This document shows, piece by piece, positions 1 to 5,465 of a DNA stretch of 6,464 bases; within the stretch, counting starts at the first letter, position 1; each line of letters begins with the position of its first letter. Origin of the DNA: an uncultured Oscillospiraceae bacterium (GTDB taxonomy: Bacteria > Bacillota > Clostridia > Oscillospirales > Acutalibacteraceae); assembly GCA_900549675.1 (NCBI GenBank), contig URPG01000122.1, positions 1-6,464 on the forward strand, written 5' to 3'. Below the pieces are notes generated by a model, which had not been told where the DNA came from, did no database searches, and worked only from the letters and a program-made list of their open reading frames with translations. The position numbers and the translations under genes are program-made.

Positions 1-159
1 GAAAAAGAAGAGCGAAGAGTAAATGCAAAAAGTTTGTTGGGTGTTTTATCATTGGGAATTGTCGGCGGTGTGAGTATCCGTATTATTGCAGATGGTTCGG
101 ATGAACAGCAAGCGGTAAAAAGTCTTGTTGACTTGGTAAATTCCGGATTCGTGGAATAA
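1..159 (+). CDS. ptsH: HPr phosphocarrier protein, C-terminal part (5' end outside window)
   Basis: The frame is open from base 1 and ends in TAA, giving the last 52 residues of an HPr-family protein. HPr is the small cytoplasmic phosphocarrier that passes phosphate from Enzyme I to sugar-specific EIIA domains of the phosphotransferase system. The visible part contains VNAKSLLGVLSLG, the family's second signature. Its Ser corresponds to Ser46, which HPr kinase phosphorylates in Gram-positive-type carbon catabolite control. The helix-3 region (DEQQAVKSLVDLV) follows. Aligning that Ser to position 46 implies a full length of about 87 residues, normal for HPr. The catalytic His15 lies upstream of the window, so I cannot exclude a Crh-type paralogue that lacks it. 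A strong terminator follows at once, so this gene ends its transcription unit. Confidence 0.85.
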   Translation, partial: EKEERRVNAKSLLGVLSLGIVGGVSIRIIADGSDEQQAVKSLVDLVNSGFVE

Positions 160-171
160 GAATTTTTCGGT

Positions 172-197
172 GGCATCGCTTAGCGGTGCCTTTTTTT
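172..197 (+). terminator. Intrinsic terminator after the HPr gene
   Basis: GGCATCGC (172-179) pairs with GCGGTGCC (183-190) in an 8-bp GC-rich stem with one G-U pair and a TTA loop. Seven T residues (191-197) follow directly. It lies 12 nt after the HPr stop and separates that gene from uvrC. Confidence 0.92.
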
Positions 198-236
198 ATG
201 CATAAATTTTTAGGATATTAAAATACAAATTGCCAG

Positions 237-244
237 AAAGGAGG
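237..244 (+). promoter_or_regulatory. Ribosome binding site of uvrC
   Basis: AAAGGAGG is a near-perfect complement to the 16S rRNA 3' end. It lies 5 nt before the ATG at 250 and fixes the uvrC start. No convincing promoter is visible between the terminator at 197 and this site: TAAAAT (219-224) could be a -10, but nothing like TTGACA lies 16-18 nt upstream. Confidence 0.85.
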
Positions 245-249
245 TTCAA

Positions 250-2097
250 ATGGTTGACCTAGCAGCAAAGAAAAAAGAACTGCGTGCAAAAGCAATGAAA
301 TTACCGCTTTTGCCGGGTGTGTATATCATGCACAACAAAAAGAATGAAATTATCTATATCGGAAAAGCCAAAGCGCTGAAAAATCGTGTCAGCCAATATT
401 TTGGCTCGGATAAAAATCATGAAGAAAAAGTTCGGCGCATGATTGAGAATGTAGATTATTTTGAATATATCATTACAGACAGTGAATTTGAGGCCTTGGT
501 GCTGGAAAACAGCTTGATTAAACAAAATCAACCGAAATATAATATCTTGTTGAAAGATGACAAAGGCTACAGTTATATTCGTGTCAGCGGCGGAGATTGG
601 CCGAGAATATCTGAAGTGAAACAAATTGCGGACGACGGAGCTCATTATATCGGTCCTTATATGAGTTCATGGTCTGTAAAAGAAACCATTGACTCTGCCA
701 GAAAAATATTTCGTTTACCGTCTTGTAATCGCCAGTTTCCTCAAGATTTTGGAAAAGGACGTCCCTGCTTATATTATTATATTAAACAGTGCAGTGCGCC
801 CTGCCGTGGCAAAATGCATAAAGAAGAATATCAAGAGGCCTTTCAGGAGGCTATGGAGTTTATCAAAGGCGGAAGCAGTACGTCGATTAAAAAATTGACG
901 GAAAGAATGGAACAGGCAGCTGAAAATTTAGATTTTGAAATGGCCGCCAGACTGCGGGATAGAATAAGAGCGATTGACAAGGTCAAAGAGCATCAGAAAG
1001 TAGTGGCAAGCCGGGAAAAAGAACAAGATGTCATCGCGATGGCACAGGGTCCCAGACATACTGCTTTTGAAGTCTTTCGGTTTACGAACCACCGTTTAAG
1101 TGACCGGGAAAGTTTTGTTACCGAGGGCTGTGAAGATGCGGCAGAAAGCCGTTCTGAATTTATTCGTCAATATTATGCCATGCGCGAGCAAATTCCGCCG
1201 TTGGTGTTGGTAGACGGAGAAATTGAAGATGAAGAATTAGTTGTGCGTTTTTTGGCAGAAAAAAGAGGCCGGTCGGTGAAATTTCATATACCTCAAAGAG
1301 GAGAACAGTCACAGCTTGTCGAAATGTGCCGTAAAAATGCTGCGGAACATTTGGCACGGCAGCTGGGCAGCAGCGGACGAGAGGCGTCTGCTTTAGATGA
1401 ATTGAAACGACTGCTGGGCTTAGACACCGTTCCTGAATACATTGAATCTTATGATATTTCCAACTTGGCAGGCGGCGAAAATGTAGCGGGTATGGTTGTT
1501 TTTGAAAATGGACGTCCCCTGAAATCTGCTTATCGAAAATTTAAAATTAAAACAGTTGTAGGACAGGACGACTATGGCTCTATGCGGGAGGTTATTCGCC
1601 GCCGTTTTGAGGAATACCGCCTGCACCATGAGGACGAAGGAGGCTTCGGCAGATTGCCGGACTTGATTCTGCTTGACGGCGGTAAAGGTCATGTGGCGGC
1701 GATTCGCCCGCTGTTAGAAGAAATGGGCATCGAAGTGCCGGTATTTGGCATGGTGAAAGATGACAAGCACCGCACAAGAGCCATTGCGGTGACCGGCGGA
1801 GAAATTGCGATTCATTCTACGAGAACTGCATTCACATTGGTGTCTAAAATTCAAGATGAGGTACACCGTTTTGCGATTGGCTATCACCGTCAGCAAAGAA
1901 AGAAGAATACGGTTTCTTCTACTTTATTGTCCATTCAAGGAATTGGTGAGAGCCGTGCCAAAGCGCTTATGAAACATTTCAGAACCATTGCCAATATACA
2001 AAATGCAGAATTAATTGAACTGGAAACAGCACCCGGTATGAATAAAACAACGGCACGAAATGTGTATGAATATTTTCATAGGAATGAAGAAAAATAA
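250..2097 (+). CDS. uvrC: UvrABC excinuclease subunit C
   Basis: UvrC makes both incisions flanking a lesion during nucleotide excision repair, acting on the UvrB-DNA complex. The 615-residue length matches the family (E. coli 610). Domains in order: a GIY-YIG nuclease for the 3' cut (about 20-100; PGVYIM, YIGKAKALKNR, and conserved Glu in the EFEALVLEN segment); a four-cysteine Fe-S cluster site (C159, C173, C181, C185); a UvrB-binding UVR motif (about 213-242); an RNase H-like nuclease for the 5' cut (about 390-545; D402 in YDISN, the QDDYGSM segment at 439-445, D476 in LLDGGKG, H539 in DEVHRFAIGYHR); and a C-terminal helix-hairpin-helix pair (about 560-612). Nothing is truncated or altered. 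The start is fixed by a strong Shine-Dalgarno site. The gene ends in tandem stops TAA-TGA. It appears to be transcribed alone, as the next gene has its own promoter. No LexA-type operator is evident upstream. Confidence 0.98.
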   Translation: MVDLAAKKKELRAKAMKLPLLPGVYIMHNKKNEIIYIGKAKALKNRVSQYFGSDKNHEEKVRRMIENVDYFEYIITDSEFEALVLENSLIKQNQPKYNILLKDDKGYSYIRVSGGDWPRISEVKQIADDGAHYIGPYMSSWSVKETIDSARKIFRLPSCNRQFPQDFGKGRPCLYYYIKQCSAPCRGKMHKEEYQEAFQEAMEFIKGGSSTSIKKLTERMEQAAENLDFEMAARLRDRIRAIDKVKEHQKVVASREKEQDVIAMAQGPRHTAFEVFRFTNHRLSDRESFVTEGCEDAAESRSEFIRQYYAMREQIPPLVLVDGEIEDEELVVRFLAEKRGRSVKFHIPQRGEQSQLVEMCRKNAAEHLARQLGSSGREASALDELKRLLGLDTVPEYIESYDISNLAGGENVAGMVVFENGRPLKSAYRKFKIKTVVGQDDYGSMREVIRRRFEEYRLHHEDEGGFGRLPDLILLDGGKGHVAAIRPLLEEMGIEVPVFGMVKDDKHRTRAIAVTGGEIAIHSTRTAFTLVSKIQDEVHRFAIGYHRQQRKKNTVSSTLLSIQGIGESRAKALMKHFRTIANIQNAELIELETAPGMNKTTARNVYEYFHRNEEK

Positions 2098-2169
2098 TGA
2101 TATAAGAATTAATATCCGGCGAAACACCAATTTTTTTGTCAGATTTTTAGTTAAAAAAGTTACAAAAGG

Positions 2170-2198
2170 TTGACATCGCTCTCGAATAATGGGATAAT
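2170..2198 (+). promoter_or_regulatory. Sigma-A-type promoter for rsmD-coaD-coiled-coil operon
   Basis: TTGACA (2170-2175, a perfect -35) and GATAAT (2193-2198, 5 of 6 for the -10) are separated by exactly 17 nt. A/T-rich DNA with A and T runs precedes the -35 (about 2130-2167), resembling an UP element. Transcription would start near 2205, giving a leader of about 43 nt before rsmD. This is among the best promoter matches in the window. Confidence 0.85.
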
Positions 2199-2247
2199 AA
2201 ACCGTAAATCAAATAGATTTCGATTGAAATGAAAAGTTGGAGCAAAT

Positions 2248-2784
2248 ATGCGAATTATTACAGGAATTGCCCGAGGCAGGAAATTATCGGCTTTAGAGGG
2301 CAGAGATGTGCGCCCGACAACAGACCGTGTGAAGGAAGCCTTGTTTGATATTCTGCAGTTTCGAGTGGAAGGCAGAAGATTTTTGGATATGTTTGCCGGT
2401 TCCGGTCAAATTGCTTTGGAGGCGCTTAGCCGCGGGGCAGAATCTGCCGTGCTGATTGATATATCCAAGCAATCAGCAAAAGTGGCAGAACAAAACGCCA
2501 GTCATACACAATTGGATACGCAGGCAAAAATTGTTTGTGCCGATGCGTTAGCCTATGTTTCTTCCACGATGGAAACTTTTGATATTGCATTCTTAGATCC
2601 ACCTTATCATTCAGAACTTTTACTGCCGGCCATTGAAAAAGTACAACGGTGCATAGCAGAAAAAGGTATGATTATTTGTGAACATTTAAAAGAAACTGTA
2701 CTGCCCGATACCGTAGGAGATTTTGTAAAGCAAAAAACCTATCGCTATGGCAAAATTTTTCTGACAAGATATGAGCGGTCATAA
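2248..2784 (+). CDS. rsmD: 16S rRNA (guanine(966)-N2)-methyltransferase RsmD
   Basis: RsmD transfers a methyl group from S-adenosylmethionine to N2 of G966 in 16S rRNA, near the P-site of the small subunit. The 178-residue length is typical. The N-terminus MRIITGIARGRKL and the RPTTDRVKEALFDIL segment (22-36) are family hallmarks. The SAM-binding loop is DMFAGSGQ (47-54), followed by LEALSRGAE. The catalytic, base-flipping motif DPPY is at 117-120. The GSGQI version of motif I, in place of the commoner GTGALG form, is a mild variant. GGAG (2239-2242) lies 5 nt before the ATG, which settles the start. It is the first gene after a strong promoter, with coaD 17 nt downstream, an rsmD-coaD pairing conserved widely in bacteria. 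Confidence 0.96.
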   Translation: MRIITGIARGRKLSALEGRDVRPTTDRVKEALFDILQFRVEGRRFLDMFAGSGQIALEALSRGAESAVLIDISKQSAKVAEQNASHTQLDTQAKIVCADALAYVSSTMETFDIAFLDPPYHSELLLPAIEKVQRCIAEKGMIICEHLKETVLPDTVGDFVKQKTYRYGKIFLTRYERS

Positions 2785-2787
2785 GAT

Positions 2788-2792
2788 AGGAG
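2788..2792 (+). promoter_or_regulatory. Ribosome binding site that selects the GTG start of coaD
   Basis: AGGAG lies 9 nt before GTG (2802) but only 3 nt before the in-frame TTG (2796). The spacing, together with the expected N-terminus MRVAICPGSFDP, favours GTG 2802 over TTG 2796. Confidence 0.75.
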
Positions 2793-2801
2793 AGATTGAC
2801 G

Positions 2802-3305
2802 GTGAGAGTTGCAATTTGTCCGGGGAGTTTTGATCCTGTAACGCTTGGACATATGGATATTATCAGCAGGGCATGCAAAATATTTGATAAAGTAATTGTG
2901 GCAGTATCGGTAAACCCCCATAAAACCACTAGCTTTTCTACAGAAGAACGAATGGAAATGCTGAAAATCGCAACGGCCAAAGCGGGTCTTGATAATGTTG
3001 AAATTGATAATGTAAAAGGTCTTTTAGCAGATTATGCCCGTGAAAAAGGAGCCAATGCCATCGTCAAAGGTCTTAGGGCCATGACGGATTTTGAATATGA
3101 ATTTCAGATGGCCTTGACCAACAAGCAGTTGAATCCTGAACTGGAAACAATGTTTTTGGCCACCAGTGCTGTCAATATGTTTTTGAGTTCCAGTATGGTG
3201 AAACAGGTTGCCGGGTTTGGCGGAGATATCAAGGATTTTGTGCCGGAATGCATTGCACAGACGATAAAGAAAAGGTTAAGTACGGGAGGAAACGGTAATG
3301 GCTAA
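2802..3305 (+). CDS. coaD: Phosphopantetheine adenylyltransferase
   Basis: CoaD catalyses the penultimate step of coenzyme A synthesis: ATP plus 4'-phosphopantetheine gives dephospho-CoA and pyrophosphate, in the cytoplasm, usually as a hexamer. From the GTG start the protein has 167 residues (family about 160). The nucleotidyltransferase signature PGSFDPVTLGH (7-17) holds the T-x-G-H catalytic motif (14-17). Further conserved blocks are VKGLRAMTDFEYE (88-100; R92 of the GLRA motif) and the phosphate-binding loop LSSSMVKQVA (128-137). The C-terminus ends in a short Gly/Asn-rich tail (TGGNGNG), encoded where the gene overlaps the next start and carries its ribosome binding site. The final 8 nt overlap the downstream coiled-coil gene, suggesting coupled translation. 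An alternative TTG start at 2796 would add two residues but has poor ribosome-site spacing. Confidence 0.97.
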   Translation: MRVAICPGSFDPVTLGHMDIISRACKIFDKVIVAVSVNPHKTTSFSTEERMEMLKIATAKAGLDNVEIDNVKGLLADYAREKGANAIVKGLRAMTDFEYEFQMALTNKQLNPELETMFLATSAVNMFLSSSMVKQVAGFGGDIKDFVPECIAQTIKKRLSTGGNGNG

Positions 3306-3777
3306 TAATCAAGCAACAATTGAAGATTTGATAGATGAAATGTACGATGTGTTGGATAAGGGCTGGCGGCTGCCGATTTCTAATGGTAAGGTTTTTGTTG
3401 ACGGAGAAGAAGTGCGTCAAATTTTAGATGAAATTAAGGAAGAAATTCCGGAAGTTATCAAAGAGGCCCGCCGTGTGGTGGCAGACCGTGCACATATCAT
3501 TGCAGAGGCAAACCGTGAGGCGGAAACAATTATCCGCGTAGCACAGGAAAAGCAGAAAACCATGATTGATCAACATGAAATTACTCGTCAGGCACAAGCC
3601 AAAGCGAATGATTTAATTGCGCAGGCACAGGCTAAATTCAAAGAAATGCGCAAAGCAAGCAACGACTACGTAGATGATTTAATGCGGCGCACCGATGAAT
3701 CTCTTTCTGAGAATTTGGCTGAACTGAGAAAAACAAGACAAAATATTAAATCCTCTCAGCGTAATTCACAAATATAA
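3298..3777 (+). CDS. Coiled-coil protein, probable SepIVA/DivIVA-like division or envelope factor
   Basis: This is a 159-residue soluble protein with no signal peptide or membrane segment. It begins with a short helix (LIDEMYDVLDKG, 11-22), then a small non-helical element (LPISNGKVFVDGEEV, 25-39). From about 40 to 150 it is a highly charged, Ala/Glu/Gln/Lys-rich coiled coil with repeated AQAKAN/AQAKF heptad-like units. Automatic annotation tends to label such proteins ATPase or ATP synthase subunit b-like because of the coil; no Walker motif is visible, so I do not accept an ATPase role. Layout and local motifs (short helix, xPISNGxVxxxGEEVxxxLDEIKEEIPE, late DYVDD segment) resemble, from memory, mycobacterial SepIVA, encoded beside rsmD-coaD in M. 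smegmatis. The gene overlaps coaD by 8 nt, has a strong ribosome site (GGGAGGA, 3284-3290, 7 nt spacer) and is last in its operon. The coding call is firm; the function is inferred. Confidence 0.85.
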   Translation: MANNQATIEDLIDEMYDVLDKGWRLPISNGKVFVDGEEVRQILDEIKEEIPEVIKEARRVVADRAHIIAEANREAETIIRVAQEKQKTMIDQHEITRQAQAKANDLIAQAQAKFKEMRKASNDYVDDLMRRTDESLSENLAELRKTRQNIKSSQRNSQI

Positions 3778-3817
3778 AATCTTATTATTGGTAAGTAATA
3801 CCATAATTTTAAATTAA

Positions 3818-3855
3818 AAAAATTCCTTTCACAAAATATTGTGGAGGGAATTTTT
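3818..3855 (+). terminator. Intrinsic terminator ending the rsmD operon
   Basis: A 17-bp stem pairs 3818-3834 with 3839-3855 around a 4-nt AATA loop, with two G-U pairs in the middle (CCTTTCAC against GTGGAGGG). A T5 run forms the base of the 3' arm and TGTTTG follows. Because the 5' arm begins with A5, the structure could also terminate transcription from the opposite strand. It lies 40 nt after the coiled-coil gene's stop. Confidence 0.88.
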
Positions 3856-3870
3856 GTTTGCACAAAATGT

Positions 3871-3900
3871 AATCGAACATAAGATTTTTCGATTTTTTTT
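3871..3900 (+). terminator. Possible second, weaker terminator in tandem
   Basis: AATCGAA (3871-3877) and TTCGATT (3888-3894) form a 7-bp perfect inverted repeat around a 10-nt loop, running directly into a T8 tract (3893-3900). The stem is AT-rich and the loop long, so alone it would be weak. It may back up the preceding terminator and insulate the dcw promoter. It could also be a protein-binding inverted repeat. Confidence 0.4.
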
Positions 3901-3934
3901 GTATATAATCACAAGCTGTTACATATGTTCTGCA

Positions 3935-3963
3935 TTGATTTTCAATCTTATATAAGATATAAT
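3935..3963 (+). promoter_or_regulatory. Promoter of the mraZ (dcw) operon
   Basis: TTGATT (3935-3940) and a perfect TATAAT (3958-3963) are separated by 17 nt, predicting a transcription start near 3970. That is immediately before the MraZ box array at 3972. A second TATAAT at 3904-3909 lacks a matching -35 and is not called. Confidence 0.82.
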
Positions 3964-3971
3964 TGTGATAC

Positions 3972-4008
3972 CAAGTGGTGAAAAGTGCATGAAAGTTGCA
4001 AAAAGTGG
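3972..4008 (+). promoter_or_regulatory. MraZ operator: four AAAGTG-type direct repeats, 10-bp period
   Basis: Four boxes begin exactly 10 bp apart: CAAGTGG (3972-3978), AAAGTGC (3982-3988), AAAGTTG (3992-3998) and AAAGTGG (4002-4008). The AAGT core is invariant, and the spacers between boxes differ (TGA, ATG, CAA). Tandem boxes at one helical turn upstream of mraZ are the known binding pattern of MraZ, an oligomeric ring that autoregulates its own operon; AAAGTG-type repeats are described for Mycoplasma MraZ. The array starts at the predicted transcription start, so bound MraZ should affect initiation or early elongation. That MraZ itself binds here is inferred from position and pattern. Confidence 0.87.
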
Positions 4009-4053
4009 GTAATAAATGAAAAAATTTCCCTCAAAACGCTTGAGATGAATGAA

Positions 4054-4058
4054 AAGGA
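4054..4058 (+). promoter_or_regulatory. Ribosome binding site that selects the mraZ start
   Basis: AAGGA lies 7 nt before GTG 4066 and 10 nt before ATG 4069. No comparable site precedes the upstream in-frame codons. It places the mraZ start about 60 nt downstream of the last operator box. Confidence 0.65.
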
Positions 4059-4068
4059 ATCCTTTGTG

Positions 4069-4488
4069 ATGTTGACAGGTGAGTATCAACATAATATGGA
4101 TTTGAAGGGCAGAGTTACCATTCCTTCTAAATTCCGTGAGGACCTTGGAGACAAGTTTTATGTCTGTAAGGGCTTAGACGGTTGCCTTTTTGTACTTTCC
4201 ACCGAACAATGGGAACGTTTTGTTGAAAAGGTATCAGCCTTGCCAATGGCACAGGCAAAAGGAATTCAGCGTTATTTCTTTTCCGGTGCGGCCGAAGTTG
4301 AACCGGACAAGCAGGGCAGAATTTTAATCCCGCAAAATTTACGGTCCCACGCAGGGTTGGAAAAAGATGTAACAGTAATCGGTGCCGCTGTTCGTGCGGA
4401 AATTTGGGATACAAGCAAATGGAATCGTTATAACGACGAACAAACCGAAGAATCTATCGAAGAAGCTATGAGCTTGCTGGAGTTTTAA
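4069..4488 (+). CDS. mraZ: Transcriptional regulator MraZ
   Basis: MraZ is a DNA-binding protein that autoregulates the dcw operon and can influence other genes. The 139 residues from ATG 4069 begin MLTGEYQHNMDLKGR, aligning with the usual start of the family (B. subtilis 143 aa). Two tandem SpoVT/AbrB-like half-domains are present, each with the hallmark DxxGR: DLKGR (11-15) and DKQGR (80-84), followed by IPSKFR and IPQNLR. FFSGA (70-74) is also conserved. The frame stays open upstream to an ATG-like codon at 3985, but that would put the operator inside the coding region and add 28 residues unlike any MraZ. GTG 4066 is an equally good alternative start, one codon longer. rsmH begins 1 nt after the stop, so the two are tightly coupled. 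The operator array upstream points to autoregulation. Confidence 0.96.
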   Translation: MLTGEYQHNMDLKGRVTIPSKFREDLGDKFYVCKGLDGCLFVLSTEQWERFVEKVSALPMAQAKGIQRYFFSGAAEVEPDKQGRILIPQNLRSHAGLEKDVTVIGAAVRAEIWDTSKWNRYNDEQTEESIEEAMSLLEF

Positions 4489-4489
4489 T

Positions 4490-5413
4490 ATGACATTTCA
4501 TCATAAACCGGTTCTTTTTGAAGAAACCATAAGAGCGTTGAATGTTCATCCGGAAGGCATCTATATAGACGGGACAATGGGTGGAGCAGGTCACTCGGAG
4601 GCGATTGTCCGACAATTGACAGCGGGAACTTTGCTGTCCATCGACCAAGATCCTGATGCATTGACAGTAGGAAGAGAAAGACTGAAAAGCTATTCGGCTT
4701 CACAGATAGCAGAAGGGAATTTCAGTGAAATGAAAACGATTGCCGCTCAACACGGTATTTATGAAGTTGACGGTGTTTTGTTGGATATCGGTGTATCCTC
4801 TTATCAATTGGATGCACCGGAAAGAGGTTTCTCCTTTCATCATGACGCTCCGCTGGATATGCGTATGAGCAAAAAAGGTACATCAGCAGCTGATTTGGTA
4901 AATACCTTAAGTCAAAAAGAAATTGCCAATATTCTCTTTCGATATGGAGAAGAAAAAAGCGCCAATCGAATTGCCGCCGCTATCATAAAGGCTCGAGAAG
5001 AAAAACCGATTGAAACCACGTTGGAATTAGCGGAAATCATTAAAGAGTCTGTTCCGGCCAAGGTAAGAAGGGAATCTCATCCTGCCAGAAAGACGTTTCA
5101 AGCTTTGCGAATTGCTGTGAATGGCGAACTAGATGTTTTAGAAATCGGCTTAAAAGAGGCATTTGATTTGCTGAAGTCCGGCGGAAGACTGGCCGTCATC
5201 ACATTCCATTCTTTGGAGGACCGTATTGTCAAAAGACAGATGAATGATTGGTGTACGGGTTGTATTTGTCCCAAGGATTTTCCTGTTTGTGTATGCGGAC
5301 AAACTCCTAAAGGAAAATTACTTTACAAAAGGGGCTTGGCTCCTTCGGACGAAGAATTAAAAGAAAATCCTCGTGCCAGAAGCTCTCGGCTTCGGGTCAT
5401 TGAAAAATTATAA
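4490..5413 (+). CDS. rsmH: 16S rRNA (cytosine(1402)-N4)-methyltransferase RsmH (MraW)
   Basis: RsmH methylates N4 of C1402 in the decoding centre of 16S rRNA using S-adenosylmethionine. The 307 residues match the family length. Motifs in order: HHKPVLFEE (4-12), SAM-binding DGTMGGAGHS (27-36), IDQDPDA (51-57), LLDIGVSSYQLD (97-108), RGFSF (112-116), PLDMRM (121-126), HPARKTFQALRI (197-208), VNGEL (210-214), FHSLEDRIVK (239-248), and the terminal NPRARSSRLR (293-302). Between the catalytic core and the C-terminus is a cysteine cluster (C255, C258, C260, C267, C269) like that seen in many Firmicutes RsmH proteins and absent from E. coli; whether it binds metal is unknown to me. GGAG (4479-4482), inside the end of mraZ, is the ribosome site, 7 nt before the ATG. 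Its place after mraZ is the classic opening of a dcw cluster. Confidence 0.97.
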   Translation: MTFHHKPVLFEETIRALNVHPEGIYIDGTMGGAGHSEAIVRQLTAGTLLSIDQDPDALTVGRERLKSYSASQIAEGNFSEMKTIAAQHGIYEVDGVLLDIGVSSYQLDAPERGFSFHHDAPLDMRMSKKGTSAADLVNTLSQKEIANILFRYGEEKSANRIAAAIIKAREEKPIETTLELAEIIKESVPAKVRRESHPARKTFQALRIAVNGELDVLEIGLKEAFDLLKSGGRLAVITFHSLEDRIVKRQMNDWCTGCICPKDFPVCVCGQTPKGKLLYKRGLAPSDEELKENPRARSSRLRVIEKL

Positions 5414-5455
5414 AAAAATTAACCTATTTGGAAAAAACATAAATTATCAAAGTGT

Positions 5456-5460
5456 AGGAG
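5456..5460 (+). promoter_or_regulatory. Ribosome binding site of ftsL
   Basis: AGGAG lies 5 nt before ATG 5466 and 8 nt before the adjacent ATG 5469. It shows that ftsL starts here rather than at the in-frame ATG-like codon at 5373, inside rsmH. Confidence 0.8.
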
Positions 5461-5465
5461 TGAAA

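Noticed and set aside
195..206. Perfect 12-bp palindrome TTTATGCATAAA between the terminator and uvrC
   Set aside because: It is short and AT-rich; about one such palindrome is expected by chance in a window this size. No second copy was noticed.
2099..2136. Possible terminator after uvrC (GATAT/ATATC repeat and a T7 run)
   Set aside because: The only stem is 5 bp of A/T pairs and is not adjacent to the T run, so uvrC has no clear intrinsic terminator here.
3789..3803. TGGTA/TACCA 5-bp hairpin after the coiled-coil gene
   Set aside because: The stem is too short to be a terminator, and a far better one follows at 3818.
3904..3909. TATAAT as a second promoter for mraZ
   Set aside because: The position 17 nt upstream reads AAGATT, which is not a -35, and TG is out of place for an extended -10.
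3985..4068. Upstream extension of the mraZ frame, 28 extra residues
   Set aside because: It has no MraZ-like sequence, no ribosome site, and would start inside the operator boxes. The family N-terminus MxxGEYQH begins at 4069.
5449..5455. Single AAAGTGT before ftsL (and AAAGTGG at 6081-6087 before the PBP gene) as extra MraZ sites
   Set aside because: Each is a lone box without a partner at 10-bp spacing, and a hexamer is expected several times by chance. MraZ binding needs tandem boxes.
5373..5465. Upstream extension of the ftsL frame into the end of rsmH
   Set aside because: The extra residues are rsmH read in another frame. A proper AGGAG site precedes ATG 5466 instead.
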